A stretch of DNA of 18,476 nt, taken from contig DASXXM010000203.1 in assembly GCA_036503065.1 (NCBI GenBank), positions 1 to 18,476 of the forward strand, in the 5' to 3' direction. Each line of letters begins with the position of its first letter. Positions within the stretch are counted from its first letter, which is position 1. A program made the position numbers and the translations under genes. This document shows positions 1 to 10,410 of the stretch, one piece after another. This DNA is from DATEPR01 sp036503065 (lineage in GTDB: Bacteria > Actinomycetota > Actinomycetes > Mycobacteriales > Pseudonocardiaceae). The notes beneath the pieces were generated by a model that was not told the DNA's origin, did no database searches, and worked only from the letters and a program-made list of their open reading frames with translations.

Positions 1-1701
1 CGCGCCGCCGATCGTGGCGACGAGGTCCGGATCGGCGATCTGGCTGGTGGTCATGCTGATGCCGACGATCGGCGCGTCATCGCCGAACCGGTCAGACCAC
101 ACCCTGATCTGCTCGGTGGCCGCGTCGACCTGCCACGCGGCGAACGACACCGCGGCGCCGGTCATCTCGGCCAGCCGGAGGCATTCGAGGTGGTCGATCC
201 GGCCGTGCTCGGGGTGGTCCCAGACGGGCCGTGCGGACACGCCGACGACCAGGTCCGCGGTGAGCAGGTACCACTGCTGCCACACCAGGCCGAGTTGACC
301 GAACTCCAGCGCGCCGGACAGGGTCGCGGCCAGCGTGGCGTCCCTGCGGTCGACGGCGTCGCGATGGCGGTCGTACTCGGCCCACTGCCGGTTGCCGGTG
401 TCCTGGGCCCGGCGCAGGCTGACCTCGGCCCGGCGCAACAGTTCGAACGGATCGATCTCGCCGATCACGCCGTGCGCGACGCCGATGCTGGCGGACAGGC
501 CGACGCCGCCCTCCGGCAGGTGCACCGGTTCGGCCAGCGTCTCGTTGATCTGCGCCAGCGTGCTCAGCACGCCGGACGGGTCGCTGCCGGCGGAGAACAG
601 CAGGGCGAACTCGTCGCCGGTGAGCCGGGCGACCAGCACCCGCTGGCCGGCGAACTGGTTCTCCAGCCGTCGCGCGGTGAGCAGCAGCAACCGGTCGCCG
701 TGTTCCGGGCCGAGGCCGCGGTTGATCGTGCCGAAGCCGTCCAGGTCGAGGTGGTACAGCGTGACATGGCGCTCCGCCGACGGGCCGGCGAGCAGGGACT
801 GCAACTGCGACAACAGGTACTGCCGGTTGGGTAGGCCGGTCAGCACGTCGTGCAGGCTCTGGTAGCTGGTCAGGTCCTGCAGCAGGTGCAGGTCGCTGAC
901 GTTCTCCACCATGGTCAGGTGCAGTGTCGGCCCGCTGTCGGTGTCGCTCAGCACGGACACCGCGAGATAGGCCCAGACCAGTTGGCCGTCCGCGCGGACC
1001 AGCCGTCTGCGGCGGCGCAGCGGCTTGCTGTCGATGCCGCCGAGGTCGTGGTAGTCGGCGCGGATGTCGGCGGTTTCCTGGCTGTGGAAGAACTCCTCGA
1101 TACTGCGGCCGACGAGTTCGTCCGGCTGGCAGCCGAGGATGTCCGCCAGCGCGGGATTGACCAGCGCCAGCCGGCCGTTCGAGTCGCTGATCGCGATGCC
1201 GACGGCGGCACGCACGAACACCTCACGGAACCAGGCCTCGCTGCGCTTCAGGCGGCGCTCGGTCTCGCCGGTCGCCCGTTGCAGCGCCTGCTTGACCTCC
1301 TCCTGCTGGTCGAACAGCCAGTCCCGCAGTTCGGCCGTGTAGCCGGCGCCCATGGCGCCGAGCATGGTGAACGCCCGATCCGCCGGATCGGGCGCGCCGT
1401 CGCACTTCGCGAGGTGCAGTAGGCCCGGTGCGAGCACGCGCAGGCTGGCCCGCAGGCACTCCGCGTCGGTGAAACTCGCCTTGACCAGCGCGGCACCCGC
1501 CCGATGCCCGGCGCCGACGGACAGCGGCCGGGCCGCGAGACCGTCCGCCATCGCGGCCACGTGCGACGCGACGAGTTCCTCGAGATCGTGGCGGGACAAC
1601 GCGGTGAAGCCGGTCGGTGCGAGCGCCCGCAGCCATGCCGCCACCAACGTGGACCGATCGAACGGTGCACGGCCTGACGGTCCGGACGATGTTGTACTCA
1701 T
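1..1701 (-). CDS. PAS-GGDEF-(degenerate EAL) c-di-GMP signalling protein, C-terminus cut by window edge
   Basis: An open frame of 567 codons runs from ATG at 1701 (ACGGAG just upstream) off the left edge. The first ~150 residues are a helical region I cannot assign. A PAS-like sensor domain follows at about 160-280 (FFHSQETADIRADYHDLGG region, then a VENVSDLH exit). A GGDEF domain occupies about 281-440, starting at LTGLPNR and containing DLDGFGTIN. Its signature reads TGDEF (361-365), with Thr for the first Gly, and the RxxD inhibitory site expected just upstream is absent. An EAL-like domain begins near 455. The EAL triad reads S-A-R (489-491) although the following WDHPEHGRI is well conserved, so the metal-binding Glu is lost. 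I infer weak or absent phosphodiesterase activity and uncertain cyclase activity; a c-di-GMP sensor role is possible. It lies downstream of the methyltransferase on the same strand, 75 nt away. Confidence 0.85.
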   Translation of the reverse strand, partial: MSTTSSGPSGRAPFDRSTLVAAWLRALAPTGFTALSRHDLEELVASHVAAMADGLAARPLSVGAGHRAGAALVKASFTDAECLRASLRVLAPGLLHLAKCDGAPDPADRAFTMLGAMGAGYTAELRDWLFDQQEEVKQALQRATGETERRLKRSEAWFREVFVRAAVGIAISDSNGRLALVNPALADILGCQPDELVGRSIEEFFHSQETADIRADYHDLGGIDSKPLRRRRRLVRADGQLVWAYLAVSVLSDTDSGPTLHLTMVENVSDLHLLQDLTSYQSLHDVLTGLPNRQYLLSQLQSLLAGPSAERHVTLYHLDLDGFGTINRGLGPEHGDRLLLLTARRLENQFAGQRVLVARLTGDEFALLFSAGSDPSGVLSTLAQINETLAEPVHLPEGGVGLSASIGVAHGVIGEIDPFELLRRAEVSLRRAQDTGNRQWAEYDRHRDAVDRRDATLAATLSGALEFGQLGLVWQQWYLLTADLVVGVSARPVWDHPEHGRIDHLECLRLAEMTGAAVSFAAWQVDAATEQIRVWSDRFGDDAPIVGISMTTSQIADPDLVATIGGA

Positions 1702-1776
1702 GCTCCGTAGACGGTTTCGGCGAGTTGGGGGCGAGCTCGGCATGGATCGTGGCTGACGGCTGCGGCTGGGCTGTAT

Positions 1777-2586
1777 CTATGGCTTACGGCCGACCCCGGC
1801 CAGAATGCCGGCCCGGTCCGGGTCGTCCTCCGGCGCCAGCGGCCCGTGCGGATGCCACAGCGGGGTCGGCACCACACCGGGCTCGACGATGTCGAAACCG
1901 GTGAACAGTGCCACGATCTCCTCCCGGCTGCGTGGGTGGATCGGATCCCTGCTGCCCTTCATCACCTCGACGATGCCGGCCATTTCGGCCGGCATCAGGT
2001 CGCTGGTGAAATGCGAGACGGCCAGTGTGCTGCCGGGCGCCAGCGCGTCTCGGTAGCGGCGCACGATACCCGCCGGATCCTTGTCCGGGAAGACGAAGTG
2101 AAACACGCCGACCATCAGTAGGCCGATTGGCTGGTTGAAATCGAGCAACCGGCGGGTATCCGGTGCGGCGAGCACCTCAGCCGGGCGCGTCAGGTCCGCC
2201 GCCACGATGGTGGCGAGTTCGTTGTCCCGCAGGATGAGTCGGCTGTGTTCGACCGCGACGTCCTCGTAGTCCACGTAGACCACCCGCGCGTCCGGCGCCG
2301 CCTGCTGGGCCACCTCGTGCACGTTGCCCACGGTCGGGATGCCGGAGCCGACGTCGAGGAACTGCCGAATGCCGCCGGCTACCATGAACAGCACCGCGCG
2401 GCGCAGAAAGTCCCTGTTGAGCCGCGCGATGTGCTTCGCATTCGGTTGCGCGGCAAGGAAACGGTTGGCCAGCGCGCGATCGGCCGGGAAGTTGTGCGCG
2501 CCACCCAACAAATAGTCGTAGAGCCGTGCCGCACTCGGCACCGCGACGTCGACGTGGCTTGGCACCCAGTCGAGCTGTTCGGTCAC
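1777..2586 (-). CDS. SAM-dependent methyltransferase, DUF574 (Methyltransf_19) family
   Basis: With a GTG start at 2586 the product is 269 aa, a typical length for this actinobacterial family. The N-terminus carries the family signature PSAARLYDYLLGGAHNF. A SAM-binding glycine motif, FLDVGSGIPT, follows, then the VVYVDYEDVAVEHSR acidic strand. The target of these proteins is not established, so the substrate cannot be named. I chose GTG 2586 because the resulting start (MTEQ..WVP..VD) resembles my recollection of family N-termini and GGGAG lies 4 nt upstream. ATG at 2619 (GGGG upstream) is the main alternative. The frame stays open to 2688, but that extension is Cys/Gly-rich and unlike the family. 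The gene is likely cytoplasmic and follows mfd on the same strand. Confidence 0.85.
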   Translation of the reverse strand: MTEQLDWVPSHVDVAVPSAARLYDYLLGGAHNFPADRALANRFLAAQPNAKHIARLNRDFLRRAVLFMVAGGIRQFLDVGSGIPTVGNVHEVAQQAAPDARVVYVDYEDVAVEHSRLILRDNELATIVAADLTRPAEVLAAPDTRRLLDFNQPIGLLMVGVFHFVFPDKDPAGIVRRYRDALAPGSTLAVSHFTSDLMPAEMAGIVEVMKGSRDPIHPRSREEIVALFTGFDIVEPGVVPTPLWHPHGPLAPEDDPDRAGILAGVGRKP

Positions 2587-2689
2587 CGCGCGCTCCCACA
2601 CCTCATCGATGCACCGCATCCGGCCCCACTGGAGGGTAGTGGGTTGCCTCGAACAACCACAGTCACATCCACTCGATGGACCGCCCATT

Positions 2690-2723
2690 CACCCCTTCGG
2701 ACTACGACGTAGCGGACGGGGTG
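2690..2723 (-). terminator. Stem-loop between mfd and the methyltransferase, possible mfd terminator
   Basis: The 240-bp gap 2587-2826 has no convincing gene. It holds an interrupted hairpin: outer arms CACCCC (2690-2695) and GGGGTG (2718-2723), inner arms CTAC (2702-2705) and GTAG (2709-2712), separated by unpaired bases. It lies about 100 nt after the mfd stop. No U-tract follows, so the terminator call is an inference. Confidence 0.35.
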
Positions 2724-2826
2724 ATGTTATCGAACACAATCCGGAGTCGCCATTGTCCCGTTTCCGCACCCGACCAATGGCCACGGTGGTCCGGTGTCCG
2801 CCGAAAAGCGTTGTCCCGCAACCGAT

Positions 2827-6420
<3,594 letters not shown>

Positions 6421-6496
6421 GAGCAGACTCCCCTGGCGTGGCGACACGGACAGACCCCTGCCCGGGACGAGCCGCCGGGAGGGGTTCTCGTCCACC

Positions 6497-6502
6497 ACCC
6501 TA
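6497..6502 (-). promoter_or_regulatory. Candidate -10 element for mfd
   Basis: On the minus strand the hexamer reads TAGGGT, matching the actinobacterial TAGGNT -10 pattern, about 77 nt upstream of the chosen mfd start. No good -35 is found 16-19 nt further upstream. If correct, repeat A lies upstream of the mfd transcription start. Confidence 0.25.
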
Positions 6503-6523
6503 CGGCCCCCGCCTGACACGCCG

Positions 6524-6635
6524 CTGTGACATTGGCTCGCTCCGCTCGCGGGCCTGGCCGCCTTTACGCGGTGTCTTCGTCCCTCCGCTCGCTGCGCTTC
6601 GCTCCGAAGGACGAAGACACCGCGGCGCCCAGGCC
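6524..6635 (+). repeat. Dispersed structured repeat, copy A
   Basis: About 112 bp between the divergent mfd and FUSC genes. It begins CTGTGACATTGGCTCGCTCC, and its first 31 nt are identical to copy B at 18037. It contains a long two-part hairpin. The outer arms 6551-6562 and 6624-6635 pair at 11 of 12 positions. The inner arms 6567-6582 and 6609-6624 are a perfect 16-bp match (base 6624 can serve only one of the two stems). The left side has a TTTAC bulge. The loop at 6583-6608 contains CTCCGCTCGC, which repeats a segment of the 5' flank (6540-6549). No protein is evident in it. Confidence 0.9.
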
Positions 6636-6701
6636 AGCACGCGCTCACCGCAGTTGTCCACAGGCCGCTGATCGAACCCAACAGATCCCCCGGACACCCC
6701 A

Positions 6702-6707
6702 TATGCT
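6702..6707 (+). promoter_or_regulatory. Candidate -10 for a leaderless FUSC transcript
   Basis: TATGCT ends 6 nt before the ATG at 6714, and no Shine-Dalgarno sequence precedes that ATG. This spacing would put the transcription start at or next to the start codon, a common arrangement in actinomycetes. The -35 region is not recognisable. Confidence 0.35.
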
Positions 6708-6713
6708 CGACCG

Positions 6714-8936
6714 ATGTCCACCACCACGACCACGCCGCCGTCCCGATCACGGCTGCCGCTACCGCGACGCGACCGTCCTCGGCCCGCGTGGCTGCCGGTG
6801 TGGTCGAAGCCGGCCGCGATGCGCGCGGTGCGGGCCACAGTGGTGGTGCCCGGCCTGTTTGCACTGACGTACGAGCTGGTCGGCGATCTGCAACTGGCCA
6901 CCTTCACCGCGTTCGGTGGGTTCGCCACGCTGGTGATGGCGTCGTTCGGCGGTCGACGGCGCGACAAGCTGATGGCGCATCTCGGGCTGGCGGTCGCCAG
7001 CAGTGTGTTGATCGTCATCGGGACCGCGGTCAGCCCGTTGCCGGTCCTGGCGACGCTGGTCACCGTTCCCGTGGTGTTCTGCGTGCTGTTCGCCGGCATC
7101 GCGGGCCCGAACGCCGCGTCCGCCAGCACGGCGGCGCTGTTGGCCTATGTGCTGCCGGCCACGTCGTCCGCTGCGATGAGCACCGTCCCGGCCCGGCTGG
7201 AGGGGTGGTGGCTGGCGTCGATCGTCGGCACGGCCGCGGTGCTGTTGTTCTCCCCGCGCCTGCCCGGCCAACAGCTGCGCGCGGCGGCCGCGGCCAGCGC
7301 CCGCGCCCTGGCCGATCAGCTGGACGCCGCACTGCACGGCGACACGTCGCCGTCCCACCGCGAGAAGTCGATCGAGGCCAAGCACCAACTGCTCGCCGCG
7401 TTCACCGCCACCCCGTACCGCCCGACCGGCCTCGCAACCGCCGACCAGGCACTGGACAGCCTGGTCGGCCTGCTGGAGTGGTGCACGACGGTGATCAACG
7501 ACAGCCTGCACGAATACCGTGACCTCAGCCACATCGACGAAGTCGAACGCGAACTCCTGACCGACACCGGCACGGCACTGCGGGACGTCGCGGCACTCGT
7601 GGCCGGTCAACCGGCACAGCCCGACCTGGACAAGCTGGAGCGAAGCCTGGCCGCGAGCGCGGCGCACCTGGAACAGCTGTGCCAGCGCAGCGACGGCTAC
7701 ACCGACGCCGTCCACCTGTCCTTCCACGCCCGCACCGCCGCGATCGCCGCCCACACGGCCATGGCGGACGCGCTGATCGCCGCCCACCGGGCCGACCCGT
7801 CGATCGTGTCCGGCGGCCGTCGCCGCTGGTACGGCGACCCGCAGATCGCGCTGTCCGCCGAACGGCGGCTGGCCCGGCTGAGCGCGGCCGCCACCGTGGT
7901 CTCCCGGCGCGCCAGCCTGCGCTCGGTGTGGTTCCGCAACAGCGTGCGCGGCGCGGTCGCCCTCGCCGCGGCCATCGCGGTGGCCGACGCGACCGGTGTG
8001 CAGCACGGGTTCTGGGTCGTGCTGGGCACGTTGTCGGTATTGCGCACCAACGCCGCGTCGACCGGCGCCACCGCGATGCGCGCCTTGCTCGGCACGGTGG
8101 CCGGGTTCGTCATCGGCGCGTTGCTGCTGCTGGTGATCGGCAGCAGCGCGGGTGCACTGTGGACGGCGCTGCCCATCGCGGTTCTCGTCGCGGCCTACGC
8201 GCCGGGCGCGCTGCCGTTCGCCGCCGGTCAGGCCGCGTTCACGGTGGTGGTGTCGGTCCTGTTCAACCTGCTGGTCCCGGTCGGCTGGCAGATCGGTGTG
8301 GTGCGAATAGAGGACGTGGCCATCGGCTGCGCGGTGAGCCTGGTCGTCGGTGTCCTGTTCTGGCCGCGCGGCGCGGGTTCCCTGGTGGCCGACGACCTGG
8401 CCGACGCCTTCCGCGCCGGCGGCGCGTACCTCTCCGACGCCACCCAGTGGGCCCTCGGCCTGAACGCGGAGCCGCCATCGGCGATCTCCGCGATCACCGC
8501 CGCCACCCGCCTCGACGACGCGGTACGGGGCTTCCTGGCCGAACAGGGTGCCAAACGAATACCGAAGGAACACCTGTGGCGCCTGTCCGCGGGCGCCCTG
8601 CGAGCCCGCCTGACAGCACATTCGCTGGCCGGCCTGCCCCGCCGCGAACTGGCGCCGGACCCGATGCGCGTCCTGCTCGGCGACCTGGCAGGCCAACTGG
8701 CCGCGTGGTACGACCACCTGGCATCCCGCCTCGACCGCACCAACCACGGCGCCGTGCCCATGCTGACCCCACCGGAATTCCAACTCCCCACCACACCGGA
8801 GGGCCCGTCGGTACCGGACCTGTCCTGGACGTTATGGGTGGGCGAACACCTGAGACACGTAACCCTGCGCCTGGAAGAACTGGTCGAACCAGCCGCCACG
8901 ATAGCCGCCCAACGCCACCGCCCCTGGTGGCGCTGA
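6714..8936 (+). CDS. FUSC family integral membrane protein (aromatic acid exporter-like)
   Basis: 740 aa. The N-terminal ~35 residues are Pro/Arg/Thr-rich and cytoplasmic in character. A first block of hydrophobic helices spans about 43-180 (for example FGGFATLVMASFGG and the VPVVFCVLFAGIAGPNAA region). A soluble helical region follows at about 185-400. A second membrane block at about 406-555 has the FUSC signature GFWVVLGTLSVLR and ends FWPRGAG. A C-terminal soluble helical part of ~190 residues completes it. The two-block layout is that of FUSC/YccS/AaeB-like proteins, some of which export aromatic carboxylic acids; the substrate here is unknown. It is divergent from mfd and is followed by the ESX substrate pair on the same strand after 188 bp. 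No clear Shine-Dalgarno is present. Confidence 0.88.
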   Translation: MSTTTTTPPSRSRLPLPRRDRPRPAWLPVWSKPAAMRAVRATVVVPGLFALTYELVGDLQLATFTAFGGFATLVMASFGGRRRDKLMAHLGLAVASSVLIVIGTAVSPLPVLATLVTVPVVFCVLFAGIAGPNAASASTAALLAYVLPATSSAAMSTVPARLEGWWLASIVGTAAVLLFSPRLPGQQLRAAAAASARALADQLDAALHGDTSPSHREKSIEAKHQLLAAFTATPYRPTGLATADQALDSLVGLLEWCTTVINDSLHEYRDLSHIDEVERELLTDTGTALRDVAALVAGQPAQPDLDKLERSLAASAAHLEQLCQRSDGYTDAVHLSFHARTAAIAAHTAMADALIAAHRADPSIVSGGRRRWYGDPQIALSAERRLARLSAAATVVSRRASLRSVWFRNSVRGAVALAAAIAVADATGVQHGFWVVLGTLSVLRTNAASTGATAMRALLGTVAGFVIGALLLLVIGSSAGALWTALPIAVLVAAYAPGALPFAAGQAAFTVVVSVLFNLLVPVGWQIGVVRIEDVAIGCAVSLVVGVLFWPRGAGSLVADDLADAFRAGGAYLSDATQWALGLNAEPPSAISAITAATRLDDAVRGFLAEQGAKRIPKEHLWRLSAGALRARLTAHSLAGLPRRELAPDPMRVLLGDLAGQLAAWYDHLASRLDRTNHGAVPMLTPPEFQLPTTPEGPSVPDLSWTLWVGEHLRHVTLRLEELVEPAATIAAQRHRPWWR
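8913..8932 (+). terminator. Hairpin overlapping the 3' end of the FUSC gene
   Basis: A perfect 7-bp stem (CGCCACC at 8913-8919, GGTGGCG at 8926-8932) with a 6-nt loop ends just before the TGA at 8934-8936. No T-tract follows, so terminator function is uncertain. Confidence 0.3.
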
Positions 8937-9015
8937 CCCGCCAACACCCCAGACGAACGGGCGCACAATAGCGACGCTCCGTTATCCGGTAACCGCGAGC
9001 GGTGAAACGTCAGAA

Positions 9016-9035
9016 GCCGGTGCCGGTTCACCGGC
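9016..9035 (+). repeat. Inverted repeat in the FUSC to ESX-substrate gap
   Basis: GCCGGTG (9016-9022) and CACCGGC (9029-9035) form a perfect 7-bp inverted repeat with a 6-nt spacer. It lies about 80 nt downstream of the FUSC stop and could be a terminator or part of the 5' region of the next operon. No gene is seen in 8937-9124. Confidence 0.35.
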
Positions 9036-9078
9036 AAGAGGCGTAGCAGGCTGCCGCGATCGGCCGCGACTGTGGTGC

Positions 9079-9097
9079 GTTCGCAGGGCTTGCGAAC
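9079..9097 (+). promoter_or_regulatory. Operator-like dyad upstream of the ESX substrate pair
   Basis: GTTCGCAGGGCTTGCGAAC is a perfect 7-bp dyad around a 5-nt centre, ending 27 nt before the ATG at 9125. Size and symmetry fit a dimeric repressor site. It could instead fold as a hairpin in the mRNA leader. No regulator gene is adjacent on this strand. Confidence 0.35.
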
Positions 9098-9124
9098 CGG
9101 GCACCGGGACGGTGAGGTTTACCC

Positions 9125-9469
9125 ATGCCGGACAGCTTCTCCGTCGATCTCGGACGGCTGAACAATGTCGCCAAAACCGACCTTCCGAACATCATCGACG
9201 CGGTCAACGGCACACGCACGCAGCTCAACAGTGCCGTCAGCGAATGTGCCTCCGCTTTCGACGGCACGCTGTACCAGGCCGTGGGCATGATGGCCATCCC
9301 GGTCGGCAACTCGTTCGGCTACGCCAACTACACCGAGGCGCTGCTCGACGACCTCGTGACAGGTCTCGGCAAGCTGTCCGACAACCTGGCGAAGTCGAAG
9401 CAGGCCATCCACGAGATCGCGAACCGGTATGCCGCGGCAGACGGCCAGCCGCCGTTCCCGAGCGTGTGA
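9125..9469 (+). CDS. Small type VII secretion substrate, EspC/WXG100-like
   Basis: 114 aa, no signal peptide, predicted mostly helical. It starts SFSVDLGRLNNVAK, like the DUF2580/EspC-type ESX substrates that open with a FxVD..L pattern. Near the C-terminus it carries Y102-A-A-A-D106, matching the YxxxD/E export motif of mycobacterial ESX substrates, followed by a short Pro-rich tail. I see no classical WxG turn, so it is EspC-like rather than EsxA/B-like. GGTGAGG lies 7 nt upstream of the ATG. The next gene begins 11 nt after the stop, so the two are almost certainly co-transcribed and may form a heterodimer, as ESX substrate pairs do. No EccC or other machinery gene is in the window; export would rely on an ESX system elsewhere. 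Confidence 0.7.
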   Translation: MPDSFSVDLGRLNNVAKTDLPNIIDAVNGTRTQLNSAVSECASAFDGTLYQAVGMMAIPVGNSFGYANYTEALLDDLVTGLGKLSDNLAKSKQAIHEIANRYAAADGQPPFPSV

Positions 9470-9480
9470 CGGAGGCCGCC

Positions 9481-10389
9481 ATGATCGACGGGTACACGAA
9501 ATCCCTGTTGGAGCAACACAGATCGGCCGCGCTCAACTGGTGGCCGCCGCGGATGCCATGGCAGCAGAACCCGAACGACTACCTCGACCAGATCGACTCG
9601 ACCGTCGAAGCGCTGTGCAGCGGCAACGCCCTCGCGGCGGACAATCTGGCCAACGACATCAACCAGGCCCACCTGGCACTCACCACCAACGCCCAGGTCG
9701 GGTTCGACGGCATCCAAACAGACATGGAGGCTTGGGCGGGCGCCGCGGCGGACAACTTCCGCGACTACATGTCCAAGGTCAAGCAGGCGATAAACCGCTA
9801 CGACCAGGTGCTGAACGACTTCAAGCGGATCCAGGACGGGTACACCGCCCTGGTCGAGGGCTGCGTCACGGACGTGCAGAACCTGCTGAACAAGGCGATC
9901 GACGCCCAGAACGGCGTTTCCGCGGAAACCTGGCAGGTCGCGCTCACCGCGATCGGCGGCGTGGCCGCGATCATCGGCGCGGCGATCAGCGGCCCGGTCG
10001 GCTGGGAGATCCTGCTGGGCGGGGTGGCGCTCGCCACGTCCGAGGGCTCGGTCCTGATCAGCACCAGCGGCCACGGCGAAACGGCCAAATCGCTGCTGGA
10101 CGGCCTACAGAGCCTGCTGAGCAGCGTGATCGACCAGCGGGAGAACTTCTACTACGCCGTCGACCAACTCGCCAATGTGGTGATGGAGAGCGTCGACAAC
10201 AAGAACCTCGACGTTGTCGAACCACCAGCGCCGACGATCATCACCGCGCCGAACTTCGATCCGTCCACCTTCGACCTGCCGTCCGACATCGAACCGCTCG
10301 GTATCGAGAACGGCGTGTCGCGCGCCCCGCTGGTCCAGCAGAGCCAGCAGAGCAACTCGCAGATCAGCGCCCGCCTCGCCGGCGGCTGA
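9481..10389 (+). CDS. Long WXG100-like type VII secretion substrate with internal hydrophobic segment
   Basis: 302 aa from ATG 9481. The GGAGG directly after the upstream stop codon serves as ribosome site. Residues 30-135 are helical, with a W-A-G turn at 85-87 (EAWAGAAADNF), the WXG100 hallmark. Residues 152-186 form a Gly/Ala/Ile-rich hydrophobic stretch (GGVAAIIGAAISGPVGWEI) long enough to enter a membrane. A second helical region follows, with Y224-Y-A-V-D228, a possible internal YxxxD. The last ~60 residues are Pro/Asp/Gln/Ser-rich and probably disordered. It is three times the length of a simple WXG100 protein, so it is a fusion-type substrate. I see no recognisable enzymatic toxin domain and no downstream immunity gene; the next gene is convergent. 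Function is unknown; secretion as a partner of the 9125 product is inferred. Confidence 0.72.
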   Translation: MIDGYTKSLLEQHRSAALNWWPPRMPWQQNPNDYLDQIDSTVEALCSGNALAADNLANDINQAHLALTTNAQVGFDGIQTDMEAWAGAAADNFRDYMSKVKQAINRYDQVLNDFKRIQDGYTALVEGCVTDVQNLLNKAIDAQNGVSAETWQVALTAIGGVAAIIGAAISGPVGWEILLGGVALATSEGSVLISTSGHGETAKSLLDGLQSLLSSVIDQRENFYYAVDQLANVVMESVDNKNLDVVEPPAPTIITAPNFDPSTFDLPSDIEPLGIENGVSRAPLVQQSQQSNSQISARLAGG

Positions 10390-10410
10390 TCCGGACGATC
10401 GGACGCCGGC
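10378..10410. terminator. Bidirectional stem-loop between convergent genes
   Basis: Perfect outer arms GCCGGCG (10378-10384) and CGCCGGC (10404-10410), plus an inner pair TCCG (10390-10393) and CGGA (10400-10403) around a 6-nt loop. It spans the WXG gene stop (10387-10389) and reaches the crotonase stop (10410-10412), so each gene's transcript would end in the same hairpin. No U-tract is present on either strand. Confidence 0.55.

Noticed and set aside
6421..6864. N-terminal extension of the mfd frame by ~148 residues
   Set aside because: It runs through repeat A and the start of the divergent FUSC gene, has Arg/Pro/Trp-rich sequence unlike Mfd, and a strong ribosome site precedes GTG 6420.
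6759..8783. 674-codon minus-strand frame opposite the FUSC gene
   Set aside because: Gln/Gly/Arg-rich with no recognisable motif; the opposite strand encodes a coherent membrane protein.
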